64,000 nucleotides of DNA from Candidatus Wallbacteria bacterium. GTDB lineage: Bacteria > Muiribacteriota > UBA6191 > JACPRK01. The stretch covers positions 1-64,000 of the forward strand of contig JACQZN010000103.1 of the NCBI GenBank assembly GCA_016213845.1, given 5' to 3'. Numbering within the stretch: position 1 is the stretch's first letter; the number at the start of each line of letters is the position of its first letter. The position numbers and the translations under genes are program-made. This document shows positions 27,591 to 35,664 of the stretch, in pieces. The notes below the pieces were generated by a model that had not been told where the DNA came from, ran no database searches, and was given only the letters and a program-made list of their open reading frames with translations.

Positions 27591-28076
27591 TCAGGCGCGT
27601 CCGCCCGTGTAGCAGCTGCGGAGGTAGACGAATCGTTCGTTGAGCAATCGAAGGCGGTGACTCAGGTCGATCATCATCCGGAACAGAAGCTTGCCGATGA
27701 TGGGGCTGCCCTCCAGGCGCAGCTTCTCGAAGGACTCGCGCCCGAACCATAGGACCTTCACGGGCTCCAGCGCGTGGCAGGTGGCAGAGCGCACCTCCAT
27801 GTCGAGCAGCGCCATCTCGCCGAAAAAGTCGCCGGCCTTGAGCACGGCCAGCAGGTGCTCCCGTCCCTTCTCATCGTGCTTGAAGACCCGGACCTGGCCC
27901 AGCAGGATGACGAAGAACCCGTCGCCGACCTTGCCTTCCTCGCAGATGACCGGGTTCTGCTCGTCATACTCGCGAATGCGGGAGCCGGTCTGGAGCCGTT
28001 CCAGCTCCTCGGCCGAGAGGTCGCGCAACAGCGGGCAACTCTTCAGGGAACTGAGGAAATCAGTCTGAGCATCCAT
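27591..28076 (-). CDS. Cyclic-nucleotide-binding domain protein
   Basis: The 161-aa cytoplasmic protein is essentially one CAP/cNMP-binding beta-roll. The phosphate-binding cassette reads GDFFGEMALLDMEVRSAT (about residues 82-99), with the Gly, Glu and Arg that bind cyclic nucleotide. The N-terminal helix contains LSAEELERL, typical of the fold. There is no DNA-binding helix-turn-helix, kinase or channel domain, so it is a stand-alone ligand sensor that probably acts through protein contacts. The ATG at 28076 is preferred over a TTG at 28094. Its place in the operon of the triple CpaF ATPase suggests nucleotide-dependent regulation of that machine; this is inference. Confidence 0.88.
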   Translation of the reverse strand: MDAQTDFLSSLKSCPLLRDLSAEELERLQTGSRIREYDEQNPVICEEGKVGDGFFVILLGQVRVFKHDEKGREHLLAVLKAGDFFGEMALLDMEVRSATCHALEPVKVLWFGRESFEKLRLEGSPIIGKLLFRMMIDLSHRLRLLNERFVYLRSCYTGGRA

Positions 28077-28124
28077 GGGGTCGGGCCCTTTCAACCTTAG
28101 AGTGCGTCCTCCCGGGTTCGGGGT

Positions 28125-28547
28125 TCAAGGCACTTCATAACTCCTGTAGCTGTCGAACTTCCACTCGTCTTCTTCGTAGTTGAGCTGAAAGACGAGCCGC
28201 CGGCGGTGTTCGCTCGGCCCCGCCTTCCCGGGAAAGGTGACCCGGACCACGGTCTCGATCCAGGCCTGCGTGCCGTCCCCAGAGCGGGTCTCCTCCCGCA
28301 TCTGCCAGTCCTCCAGGGCCCCGCCTGCGCTCTCCAGCTTCTCGAACCCGGCCAGGTTCGTCCGCACATACTCCTCGAGCGTGAGCTCCCTCTTGCGGGC
28401 GGCCGTGAGCCGTCCGTACAGCCTGTCGAAAGCGCGCTCCTGCATGTCCCGAACGATCTCCTCCACCACGGGCCTGGGCGACGGCACTTCCGGCTTGCCG
28501 CACCCACCTGTCCCTCCGGCCAGGGCCAGAAGGGCTATCAGGCACAC
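28125..28547 (-). CDS. Probable lipoprotein of unknown function
   Basis: A roughly 140-aa secreted protein. From the GTG at 28547 the N-terminus is a short hydrophobic run (VCLIALLALAGGTGGC) that looks like a lipoprotein signal, although the residues before the Cys are not an ideal lipobox. The mature part is helical then beta (TAARKRELTLEEYVRTNLAGF, then WIETVVRVTFPG and RLVFQLNYEEDEWKFDSY), in the manner of small NTF2-like or DUF4878-type lipoproteins. The frame extends to 28697, but that part is intergenic palindromic DNA. No good ATG or ribosome site marks the start, so it is uncertain. Confidence 0.6.
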   Translation of the reverse strand: MCLIALLALAGGTGGCGKPEVPSPRPVVEEIVRDMQERAFDRLYGRLTAARKRELTLEEYVRTNLAGFEKLESAGGALEDWQMREETRSGDGTQAWIETVVRVTFPGKAGPSEHRRRLVFQLNYEEDEWKFDSYRSYEVP

Positions 28548-28592
28548 GCCAGTGATGGGTGCACTCGCGCGGTCGCTTTGCCCCCTCGAGCT

Positions 28593-28690
28593 GCAAAAAA
28601 ATTGGGGGTCCAGAGCCTGTCCTGGGCTCGTCGAAGGAGGGCCAGGGGCCCCTGGTCGGGGTTCGGGGGCGAAGCCCCTGAGTGGAATCA
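28593..28690 (-). other. Palindromic intergenic segment, possible terminator
   Basis: Between the FecR-domain gene and the next lipoprotein there is a perfect 14-bp palindrome (CCAGGGGCCCCTGG, 28642-28655), a GC hairpin around 28658-28678, and on the minus strand GAGCC-7nt-GGCTC followed by a run of seven T (28597-28603). Together they could weaken transcription within the operon. The GGCTCGTCGAAGG core resembles the element at 25686-25752, so it may be a dispersed repeat. Confidence 0.4.
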
Positions 28691-28710
28691 AGGCCACAGT
28701 CCTTCGTCCC

Positions 28711-30168
28711 TCACTGGATCTCGATCAGCTCACCGAGCCGTTCTTTCACGCGGTTGGCTCTCTCCACTGCGCTGTCGCGTTGCTCGGTGAGCGAGCGGGC
28801 GAGGGCGGTGTCGGCTGGAGTAGAACCCAGGGCTGCGAGCTGGGCGTTCAGAGCGTCGATCGCGGCGCCGAGGGTGTCCAGCTCGGTCCGGGCGCTGGTC
28901 ACCCCTTCGCGGGTCTGCAGCCAGAGCCCGCGGCCCAGGGCCTGGGTGCGGCCGGCTTCGAGGAGCCGGTCGCGGGCTTGCGACTCTTCGAAGAGCGCCT
29001 CCCGGCGGTGAGAACCGGCCAACATCTGCCCTCGCGCCAGGCTCTTCTCGTGGCGGTCCTGAAGCCAGGCCTTGCGGTAGAGCGCCTCGTCGCGGAGCAG
29101 CCCAGGCTTGCTGTTGGCGGCGGCACGTTCCAGCTCCTCGCGCTCGGCTGCGGCCTGCTCGGCGACCGTCCACTCGTAGCGACGGACCCGCTCCTGCGGG
29201 CTTCGCAGGGAGCGCATCCGGTCTCGCAGGCTCATCCCGGATACGGGGGGGCGCAAGGTTGGCGGGCCCGGGTGGTCTGCGTCGACAGAGTCGTCGGCTC
29301 CGTCGGAGCCTTTGAGTCGCGACGAAGACCTGCCCGGAGACGGTGGTCTCCGATGGGCTGCCTCGGACGAACCCTGTTCGAGCCGACCACGGGGGCGCCT
29401 GCTTTCTTCGGCCGGCTCCTCTCGCCCCAGCGTGAAGCCGGGCCCGAGGCCGCTGGCCGAGAAGCGCTCGAGCAGCGTGTCGAGCGGAATCGGGCTCCTG
29501 CGGGCCACGGCCGACGCCCCGGGGAGCATCACGACTTCCATGCCGGTTCCCGCCAGGAGCTCCGGCCTGTCGCCCCTGGGCTGCGCGCGCAGGACCCCGC
29601 TCAGCACCCGCACCACGGTCGCGCCGTCGGCAGGCCGCACCTCCAGGGTATAGCGGGCGCCCTTCGCCAGGAGCTCCCCCGCCGGCGTCACCAGAAGCAG
29701 CGGCTCCTGCTCCCGTGCCCGGACGTGTGCCGTTCCCCGGTCCATCAGGACTTCAGAGGCCCTCACCAGGAAGAGACATTCGTCTCCCACCGTGCGCAGC
29801 GTCCCTCGTACCGGCAGGTCCAGCTCCACGCGCGAGCCTTCGAGCACGCGCAGCTCCTCTCCCGACTGCAGCGCCGCCGGCGCCCGGAAGATCTGATACC
29901 GGCTCCACCCTTTCAGGCGCGCATAGAATGGTCCCTCCAGCGGAGCCGCCCGTGCGACTACTCCTTCGATCGGCGCCTCACGTGGAGCCGCGGGCCGGAC
30001 CCGGGCGGCCTTACGGCCACGGGCCTTTCCGGGTGCTGCGCCGGCCGAGGTCGCGCACGACAGCGCGAGAGCGCACGCCAGGGCCAGCAAAAGGCAAGCG
30101 CCGGGGCGTGGGCCCAGCGCGTGACTCGCCGCCGCAGGTACCGGGGCGCGGCCCCCGTCAGTGCGCAT
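28711..30168 (-). CDS. FecR-domain exported protein with coiled-coil tail
   Basis: The 485-aa product has a signal peptide or lipoprotein-like N-terminus (about 1-45, ACLLLALACALALSC). A FecR-type beta domain follows (about 90-220), with strands such as GEELRVLEGSRVEL, LLVTPAGELLAKGARYTLEV and TVVRVLSGVLRA. A Pro/Arg/Ser-rich linker (about 240-330) leads to a charged helical, probably coiled-coil, C-terminus (about 330-485). FecR domains sense or bind in the periplasm, classically passing signals to sigma factors, but no sigma factor is present here. Its ATG overlaps the stop of the triple CpaF gene (TGATG), so the two are translationally coupled and probably work together. Confidence 0.82.
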   Translation of the reverse strand: MRTDGGRAPVPAAASHALGPRPGACLLLALACALALSCATSAGAAPGKARGRKAARVRPAAPREAPIEGVVARAAPLEGPFYARLKGWSRYQIFRAPAALQSGEELRVLEGSRVELDLPVRGTLRTVGDECLFLVRASEVLMDRGTAHVRAREQEPLLLVTPAGELLAKGARYTLEVRPADGATVVRVLSGVLRAQPRGDRPELLAGTGMEVVMLPGASAVARRSPIPLDTLLERFSASGLGPGFTLGREEPAEESRRPRGRLEQGSSEAAHRRPPSPGRSSSRLKGSDGADDSVDADHPGPPTLRPPVSGMSLRDRMRSLRSPQERVRRYEWTVAEQAAAEREELERAAANSKPGLLRDEALYRKAWLQDRHEKSLARGQMLAGSHRREALFEESQARDRLLEAGRTQALGRGLWLQTREGVTSARTELDTLGAAIDALNAQLAALGSTPADTALARSLTEQRDSAVERANRVKERLGELIEIQ

Positions 30169-33100
30169 CACTCGCCGTCCTGGTCGCGCTTGTTCTTGCG
30201 CAGCCGCCTCAAGAGCGCCGGCTCCGACGTCGTCCGCGACCGCAGCTGCGACTTCAGGTCGATCTGCCGGCCGGCCGGCAGAGTCGATTCCTCCGGAGAA
30301 TCCAGATGGTTCAGGTGCAGGTCGACCGGGGTCGCCGGCCGCTCGGCCGCCTGGGCCTCGTTGGTGGCGATCTTCTGCCGCATTTCCCCGGCGATTGCCA
30401 GCTCTTCGCCGGGGCGGATGCTCTCGCCGGCGTCGGCGGCCTCCCCTGCGCCGCCCTCGGCCATCACTCGCTGCATCGTCGCCCGAGCCGACCGGCGCTT
30501 GGCCAGCTCGCTTGCCACCGACACCTCTTCGGCCTGCCCTGCGCCGCCCGCGGATGGGCGCGTGGCGGTCGCATCCGTCCGGTACCGCATCCGCTCGAGG
30601 TTCTTTTCCCGCTCGCGCTCGATCTTGCGCTGCCGATTGATGCGGTCGTATTCGCGCCCGACCGAGGTGCCTGGCCCGAAGATGTCGTCGGGCAGCGCGA
30701 AATTGGCTGCGTGGAAGGCGCGGATGCACCGGGGGATGTATCCCGTCGCCTTGAATTCCCCGACGATCTTTCCATCAGGGCTGACACCCAGCGTCTCGAA
30801 GTGAAAGATGTCGACCAGCTCGACCTCGCCGCTCGGCGTCATCCCGGTGACCTCCGAGATGTGCGTCACCTTGCGGGTCCCGTCCTTGAAGCGCTGCTGC
30901 TGAAGGACGATGTCGACGGTGCTGGTGATCTGGTCTCGGATGCTGGCCATCGAGAGGCCGGTCCCGGCCATCATCACCATCACCTCCAGACGCCCGACCA
31001 GCTCGCGCGGCGTGTTGGCGTGCGCCGTCGTGAGCGAGCCGGCCTGGCCCGTCGCCATCGCCTGGAGCATGTCGAGGGCCTCACCACCGCGGCACTCGCC
31101 GACCACGATCCGCTCCGGGCGCATGTGCAGGGCGTTCTTGACGAGATCGCGGATGGTGATTGCGCCGGTGCCCTCAAGGCTTGGCGGACGGCTCTCCAGC
31201 TGGACCACGTGGTCCTGTTGCAGCTGAAGCTCGGCCGTGTCCTCGATGCTGATGATGCGCTCGTTCTCCGGGATGAAGGCGCTGATCGCGTTCAACGTCG
31301 TCGTCTTGCCGGAGCCGGTGCCGCCCGACACCACCACGTTCAGCCGAGCCTGCACGGCCGCCTTCACGAAGGCCGCCATGTGCGAGGAAAGCGTGCCCAT
31401 GTCCGAGAGCATTTCGATGGTATACGGATCTCGCGCGAATTTGCGGATCGTGATGGTGGAGCCCGAAATGGCCAGCGGCGCGATGACGGCGTTGATGCGG
31501 CTGCCGTCGTGGAGGCGCGCGTCCACCATGGGGCTGGCGATGTCGCAGCGGCGATTGACCGGTCCCAGCATGCGCTGGAGGATGGCCACCACCTGAGCGT
31601 CGTCGTCGAAGGTCACGTCCGAGAGCACGACGCGCCCCTTGCGCTCGATGAAGATCCGCTTGGGTCCGTTCACCATGATCTCGCTGATATCCGCGTCGTC
31701 CATCAGCTGTTGGATCGGGCCGAAACCGCAAAACTCGGAGAGCACCCGGTACTGGAGCGCGTCCTCCTGGGCCTTCTCGACGAGAAAGCCCTCCTTGCTG
31801 CGCACGCGCTGCAGGACGGAGGCAATCAGCGTGGCCATGAACACGCGCTCGCTGGCGACCGACGTGAAATCGTCCGGGATGGCGACCGTCTCCAGCTCCT
31901 TGGCCACGGCCTGCGTCAGGATCGCGCGAGCCTGCTCGAACTGATCGGCTTCGACGCGCCGCGAGCTCCGCTCCTTGGAGAGCGACCGGAGCTTCTTGAA
32001 GAGCTGCCAGCGGCGTTCGTTATGGACGGTCGGCACCGCCGCGGTCTCTGCCTGGTCTTCGGCACGCACGGCGTCCATCCAGGTGAATATCTTGGAGCGC
32101 AGATGCGCAGAGGCTGGTCCGGTCGGGCCGGGCCGGGCCGGCGCTCCGGAGGCGGTAGTGACGTCGAGCTCCTCGGGGGCCAGAGCCACGTTCGCCGCGT
32201 GGATTTCGGCCTCGAGCTTCGCCTCTTCCTCGCGGGCCAGCTTCAGCAAACGGCGGCGCTCTTCCTCCGCGCGCTTGCGCTGTTCGTGCTGCAGGCGCGT
32301 GAAGAGCTCGTCGACGTCGATGCTGGGGCCGAAGACCAGCTGAGGCAGCTCCACGTTGTCCTCGACGAAACGGTTGAAGAAGCTGGGGACGTGGCCCGTC
32401 GGCTCGAGAGTTCCGAGGTGGGCTTCCTTGGGCCCGATTCCGCGGGGAATCCACTTGAAGATGTCGAGCAGGTGCGGCCTGTCGTCGACGAAGCCGGCCA
32501 GCTCCGTGATGTGCGTGATGCGCCGCTTGCCGTCGGAGAGCCTGTCCTGGTGGATGATGAGCTGGATGGCGCCGGCGATCTGCTCGTTGATGGCGCGCAG
32601 CGGCAGGCTCATGCCGCTCAACATCACCAGGGTCTGCAGGCGCAGGATGGTGTCATAGGGCGAGTTGGAGTGGAGCGTGGTGAGCGACCCGTCATGGCCG
32701 GTGTTCATGGCCATGAGCATGTCGAGCGCTTCGCCGCCGCGGCACTCGCCGACGATGATGCGGTCCGGCCTCATGTGAAGCGCGTTCATCACGAGCTGCC
32801 GGATGGTGATGGCGCCCTTGCCCTCGATGTTCGGCTGCCGAGCCTCCAGCGGCAGGATGTGCTCCTGTTGCAGCTGCAGCTCGGCGGCGTCCTCCACGGT
32901 GACGATGCGCGTCTCATCGGGGATGTAGCCGCTGATGGCGTTCAACGTGGTCGTCTTCCCCGAGCCGGTGCTGCCGGAGATCACCATGTTCAGCCGGATC
33001 TTCACGCAGGCATGGAGAAAGGCCGCCACGTCCGGAGTCAGGGTGCCGAAGCTGACCAGGTCGCGGATCGAGTACGGGTCCTTGGCGAACTTGCGGATGG

Positions 33101-35396
33101 TGATGCACGTGCCGGGCAGTGCTATCGGCGGCACCACGATGTTCACGCGCGAGCCGTCCCTCAGCCGGGCATCGACCATCGGCGAGGTCTCGTCCACGCG
33201 ACGGCCGATCGGCCGGAGAATCTGGCTCACGATGTGGCGGAGATGGGCCTCTTCCTTGAACTTGATCTCGGTGAGCATGAGCTTGCCGGAGCGCTCGACG
33301 AAGATGCGGTCCGGGCCGTTGACCATGATCTCCGAGATATCGGCGTCCTCGACCAGCGTCTGCAGCGGCCCAAGGCCGACCACGTTGTTGAGCACCTCGT
33401 CGACCACCCGCTTGCGCAGCTGGACCGAGAGCTCGATCTTCTCCTCCACCAGGATGGAGTCCAGTGCCCTGTCGACGCGCGTCTTCATCACGCGCCGCTC
33501 TTCCTCGACGCTGGCGTAGGTCTTCTCCAGCTCTTCGAAGCTGCCTGCCGAGGGCAACGCTTCCAGCACCAGGTCCCGCATCTCCTCGACCAGAACCTGC
33601 TCCTCGTCGTCCTTGGCCGTCCGCGACAGCAGTGATTTCCGGCGCTCACTGAGCTGCTTGGTCAGCTCGCGCAACCGATCCCGATGGCTGGCAGCCGCCG
33701 GTAACGCCGCTCCGGTCGTCGAGGCATCCTCGGCGGCGTCGGCTCCGAACGCCTGCCGCCAGTGGAACACGTTGCCGTAAGAGGTCGTCTCCTCCTCATC
33801 CTGCGGCTTCTCCAGGGCCGTTTGCATCACGATCTTGGCCTTGGAGCGCGCCTCCTCGGAGCGGCGCTCGTCCTCTTCGCGCTCGCGCATCTCGTCCCGG
33901 ATGCTCTCGATGCTCACGCTCGGCCCGAAGGTGCCGTCCGGAATGAAGAAGTCGTCCATCAGGAGTCGGCCAAGGCACTTGGGAATGAGCCCAGTTGCCA
34001 CGTGGGACCCGATAGTTTGACCCGTTTCGCGGTCGACGCCCTGGGTCTCGAACCGGAAGATCTCGTTGACCTGAACGCTGCCGTCCTTGATGCCGCCGAT
34101 CTCGGCGATGCTCGTGATGCGCCGCACGCCGTCCTTGCCGCGCGCCTGGTGCACGATCAGCTGCACGGCGCTGGCGATCTGCTCCCGGATCGCGCGGCTG
34201 GGCAGTCCCATCCCCGCCATCATCACCATCGTCTCGATGCGGCCGATCAGGTCGCGCGGCGTGTTGGCGTGGCCCGTCGTCATCGAGCCGTCGTTGCCGC
34301 TGCTCATCGCGTTCAGCATGTCGAGCGCCTCGCCGCCGCGGCACTCGCCGACGATGATGCGGTCCGGGATCATGTGGAGCGCGTTGCGCAGGAGGTCGCG
34401 AATGGTCACCTCGCCGCGGCCCTCGACGTTGGCCTGCCGGGCTTCCAGCTGCACGACGTGATCCTGCTGAAGCTGCAGCTCGGCGGAATCCTCGATGGTC
34501 ACGATGCGGGCGTCGAGCGGCAGGAAGCTGGACAGCGCGTTCAAGGTCGTCGTCTTGCCCGACCCCGTCTCGCCGCTCACCACGATGTTGAGCTTGCTGC
34601 GAACGCAGCCTTCCAGGAAGATCGACATCTCGCGCGTCAGCGTCCCGGCAGAGACCAGGCTCGAGAGCTTCAGCGGGATCTTCTGAAACTTGCGGATCGT
34701 GATGGTCGACCCGGAGAGCGCCAGCGGTCGGATCACGATGTTGACGCGAGAGCCGTCCGGCAAGCGCGCGTCCGTCATCGGGCTCGTCTCATCGACACGC
34801 CGGCCCAGCGGGATGACGATCTTCTCGATGACCTGGCGCAGCGTCTCCTCGCTCGAGAAAGTGATCTCGGACAGGTAGAGCCGGCCAGCCTTCTCGACGA
34901 AGACCTTCGAGGGCCCGTTGACCATGATCTCGGTCACGTCCGGGTCCTCGAGCAGCTTCTGCAGGGGGCCAAAGCCGAGGATGCCCTCGAGGATGTCGTC
35001 GCGGATCTTGACGATGGTCTCGTTGGGCAGCTTCAGGTCGCGCTCGGTCAGGACATGTCCGATCGCCTCGGCGACCTTCTCCGTGTACCAGGCGCGCTCG
35101 TTCTCGATCTTCTCGTCCTTGCCCGGCCCCATGTCGGTCATCATCTGGTAGAGCTGGACGCGGATCTGGCGGACGACCTCCGCGTCGAACGGCTTGGGGC
35201 CCCTGGGACGCGTGCCGGTCGCGGGTCCGCCCCCGATGGGCGCGCGCTCCGTGGAGCGCGAGATGTTGAGACGACCCAGAAGCGAGTCGGTGGCGCGGTT
35301 GTCCGGGTTCCACGGATTGAACCCGGCGGTCGAGGGACCGCCCCCGGCGGTGGAACGGCCGGGATCGGCGCCGCGAGGTCCTTTGGTGATGGCCAC
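30168..35396 (-). CDS. Triple CpaF/VirB11-type secretion ATPase fusion, 1742 aa
   Basis: Three complete CpaF/TadA-type ATPases occur in one chain. Units are at about 65-500, 600-1035 and 1140-1590. Each has the N-terminal signature (LGPLQ...DADISEIMVNGP type), RRxD...SPMxDARLxDGSRxN, Walker A (GxTGSGKTTT, Lys281, Lys814, Lys1364), an Asp box (IEDxAELQLQQ), Walker B region (GECRGGEALDML) and a His box (HANTPR, HSNSPY, HANTPR). Charged, probably coiled-coil linkers follow each unit. Normal CpaF is about 450 aa and works as a homohexamer in the inner membrane complex of Tad pili or type II/IV secretion. Unit 3 is the most diverged (RRCDIASP in place of RRVDETSP). GTG at 35396 is chosen because GAGGGAAG precedes it; the open frame reaches 35510. 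No TadB/TadC, secretin or pilin gene is nearby. Confidence 0.93.
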   Translation of the reverse strand: MAITKGPRGADPGRSTAGGGPSTAGFNPWNPDNRATDSLLGRLNISRSTERAPIGGGPATGTRPRGPKPFDAEVVRQIRVQLYQMMTDMGPGKDEKIENERAWYTEKVAEAIGHVLTERDLKLPNETIVKIRDDILEGILGFGPLQKLLEDPDVTEIMVNGPSKVFVEKAGRLYLSEITFSSEETLRQVIEKIVIPLGRRVDETSPMTDARLPDGSRVNIVIRPLALSGSTITIRKFQKIPLKLSSLVSAGTLTREMSIFLEGCVRSKLNIVVSGETGSGKTTTLNALSSFLPLDARIVTIEDSAELQLQQDHVVQLEARQANVEGRGEVTIRDLLRNALHMIPDRIIVGECRGGEALDMLNAMSSGNDGSMTTGHANTPRDLIGRIETMVMMAGMGLPSRAIREQIASAVQLIVHQARGKDGVRRITSIAEIGGIKDGSVQVNEIFRFETQGVDRETGQTIGSHVATGLIPKCLGRLLMDDFFIPDGTFGPSVSIESIRDEMREREEDERRSEEARSKAKIVMQTALEKPQDEEETTSYGNVFHWRQAFGADAAEDASTTGAALPAAASHRDRLRELTKQLSERRKSLLSRTAKDDEEQVLVEEMRDLVLEALPSAGSFEELEKTYASVEEERRVMKTRVDRALDSILVEEKIELSVQLRKRVVDEVLNNVVGLGPLQTLVEDADISEIMVNGPDRIFVERSGKLMLTEIKFKEEAHLRHIVSQILRPIGRRVDETSPMVDARLRDGSRVNIVVPPIALPGTCITIRKFAKDPYSIRDLVSFGTLTPDVAAFLHACVKIRLNMVISGSTGSGKTTTLNAISGYIPDETRIVTVEDAAELQLQQEHILPLEARQPNIEGKGAITIRQLVMNALHMRPDRIIVGECRGGEALDMLMAMNTGHDGSLTTLHSNSPYDTILRLQTLVMLSGMSLPLRAINEQIAGAIQLIIHQDRLSDGKRRITHITELAGFVDDRPHLLDIFKWIPRGIGPKEAHLGTLEPTGHVPSFFNRFVEDNVELPQLVFGPSIDVDELFTRLQHEQRKRAEEERRRLLKLAREEEAKLEAEIHAANVALAPEELDVTTASGAPARPGPTGPASAHLRSKIFTWMDAVRAEDQAETAAVPTVHNERRWQLFKKLRSLSKERSSRRVEADQFEQARAILTQAVAKELETVAIPDDFTSVASERVFMATLIASVLQRVRSKEGFLVEKAQEDALQYRVLSEFCGFGPIQQLMDDADISEIMVNGPKRIFIERKGRVVLSDVTFDDDAQVVAILQRMLGPVNRRCDIASPMVDARLHDGSRINAVIAPLAISGSTITIRKFARDPYTIEMLSDMGTLSSHMAAFVKAAVQARLNVVVSGGTGSGKTTTLNAISAFIPENERIISIEDTAELQLQQDHVVQLESRPPSLEGTGAITIRDLVKNALHMRPERIVVGECRGGEALDMLQAMATGQAGSLTTAHANTPRELVGRLEVMVMMAGTGLSMASIRDQITSTVDIVLQQQRFKDGTRKVTHISEVTGMTPSGEVELVDIFHFETLGVSPDGKIVGEFKATGYIPRCIRAFHAANFALPDDIFGPGTSVGREYDRINRQRKIEREREKNLERMRYRTDATATRPSAGGAGQAEEVSVASELAKRRSARATMQRVMAEGGAGEAADAGESIRPGEELAIAGEMRQKIATNEAQAAERPATPVDLHLNHLDSPEESTLPAGRQIDLKSQLRSRTTSEPALLRRLRKNKRDQDGE

Positions 35397-35487
35397 TTTC
35401 AGCTTCCCTCGAGGGATGATCTTAACACGACGTGTTGGGGGGCAGCATCTTCGGGCGACGAACGGGGCGAGCTTCCAGCGCGGGTGT

Positions 35488-35540
35488 CCTTCGACACGGT
35501 CCTTCGACACGACCGCATCGCGGTCTGCTCAGGATGAGCG
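35488..35540. repeat. CCTTCGACACG direct repeats and small hairpin
   Basis: Upstream of the triple CpaF gene, CCTTCGACACG occurs twice in tandem (35488-35498 and 35501-35511). A hairpin follows, GACCGC-ATC-GCGGTC (35511-35525), then CTCAGGATGAGC. The CCTTCGACA...CTCAGGATGAG layout is a style of dispersed intergenic palindrome seen in many environmental genomes. It could overlap the promoter of the operon. Confidence 0.5.
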
Positions 35541-35618
35541 GGGGGGCGGGAGAGGGGAAGTGGAGGGCTTGCCCGGAGACCGCGCCTAGCCCCGGAACTC
35601 GAGGCGCGTGAAGCAAAC

Positions 35619-35643
35619 AGCCCGTCCGCGGGGCGGACGGGCT
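35619..35643 (-). terminator. Rho-independent terminator after the TSP3 gene
   Basis: A perfect 11-bp GC-rich stem (AGCCCGTCCGC / GCGGACGGGCT) with a 3-nt loop lies about 22 nt after the TAA at 35665-35667. On the minus strand it is followed by GTTTGCTT, a short T-rich tail. It also separates this gene from the triple CpaF operon. Confidence 0.8.
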
Positions 35644-35664
35644 GCAAAGGAGTTGACCGGGGGG

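Noticed and set aside
29715..35537. Long plus-strand open frames (1306 and 591 codons) opposite the triple CpaF and FecR genes
   Set aside because: They are antisense to well-supported ATPase domains, their translations are Arg/Asp/His-rich without any domain, and high G+C makes long antisense frames common.
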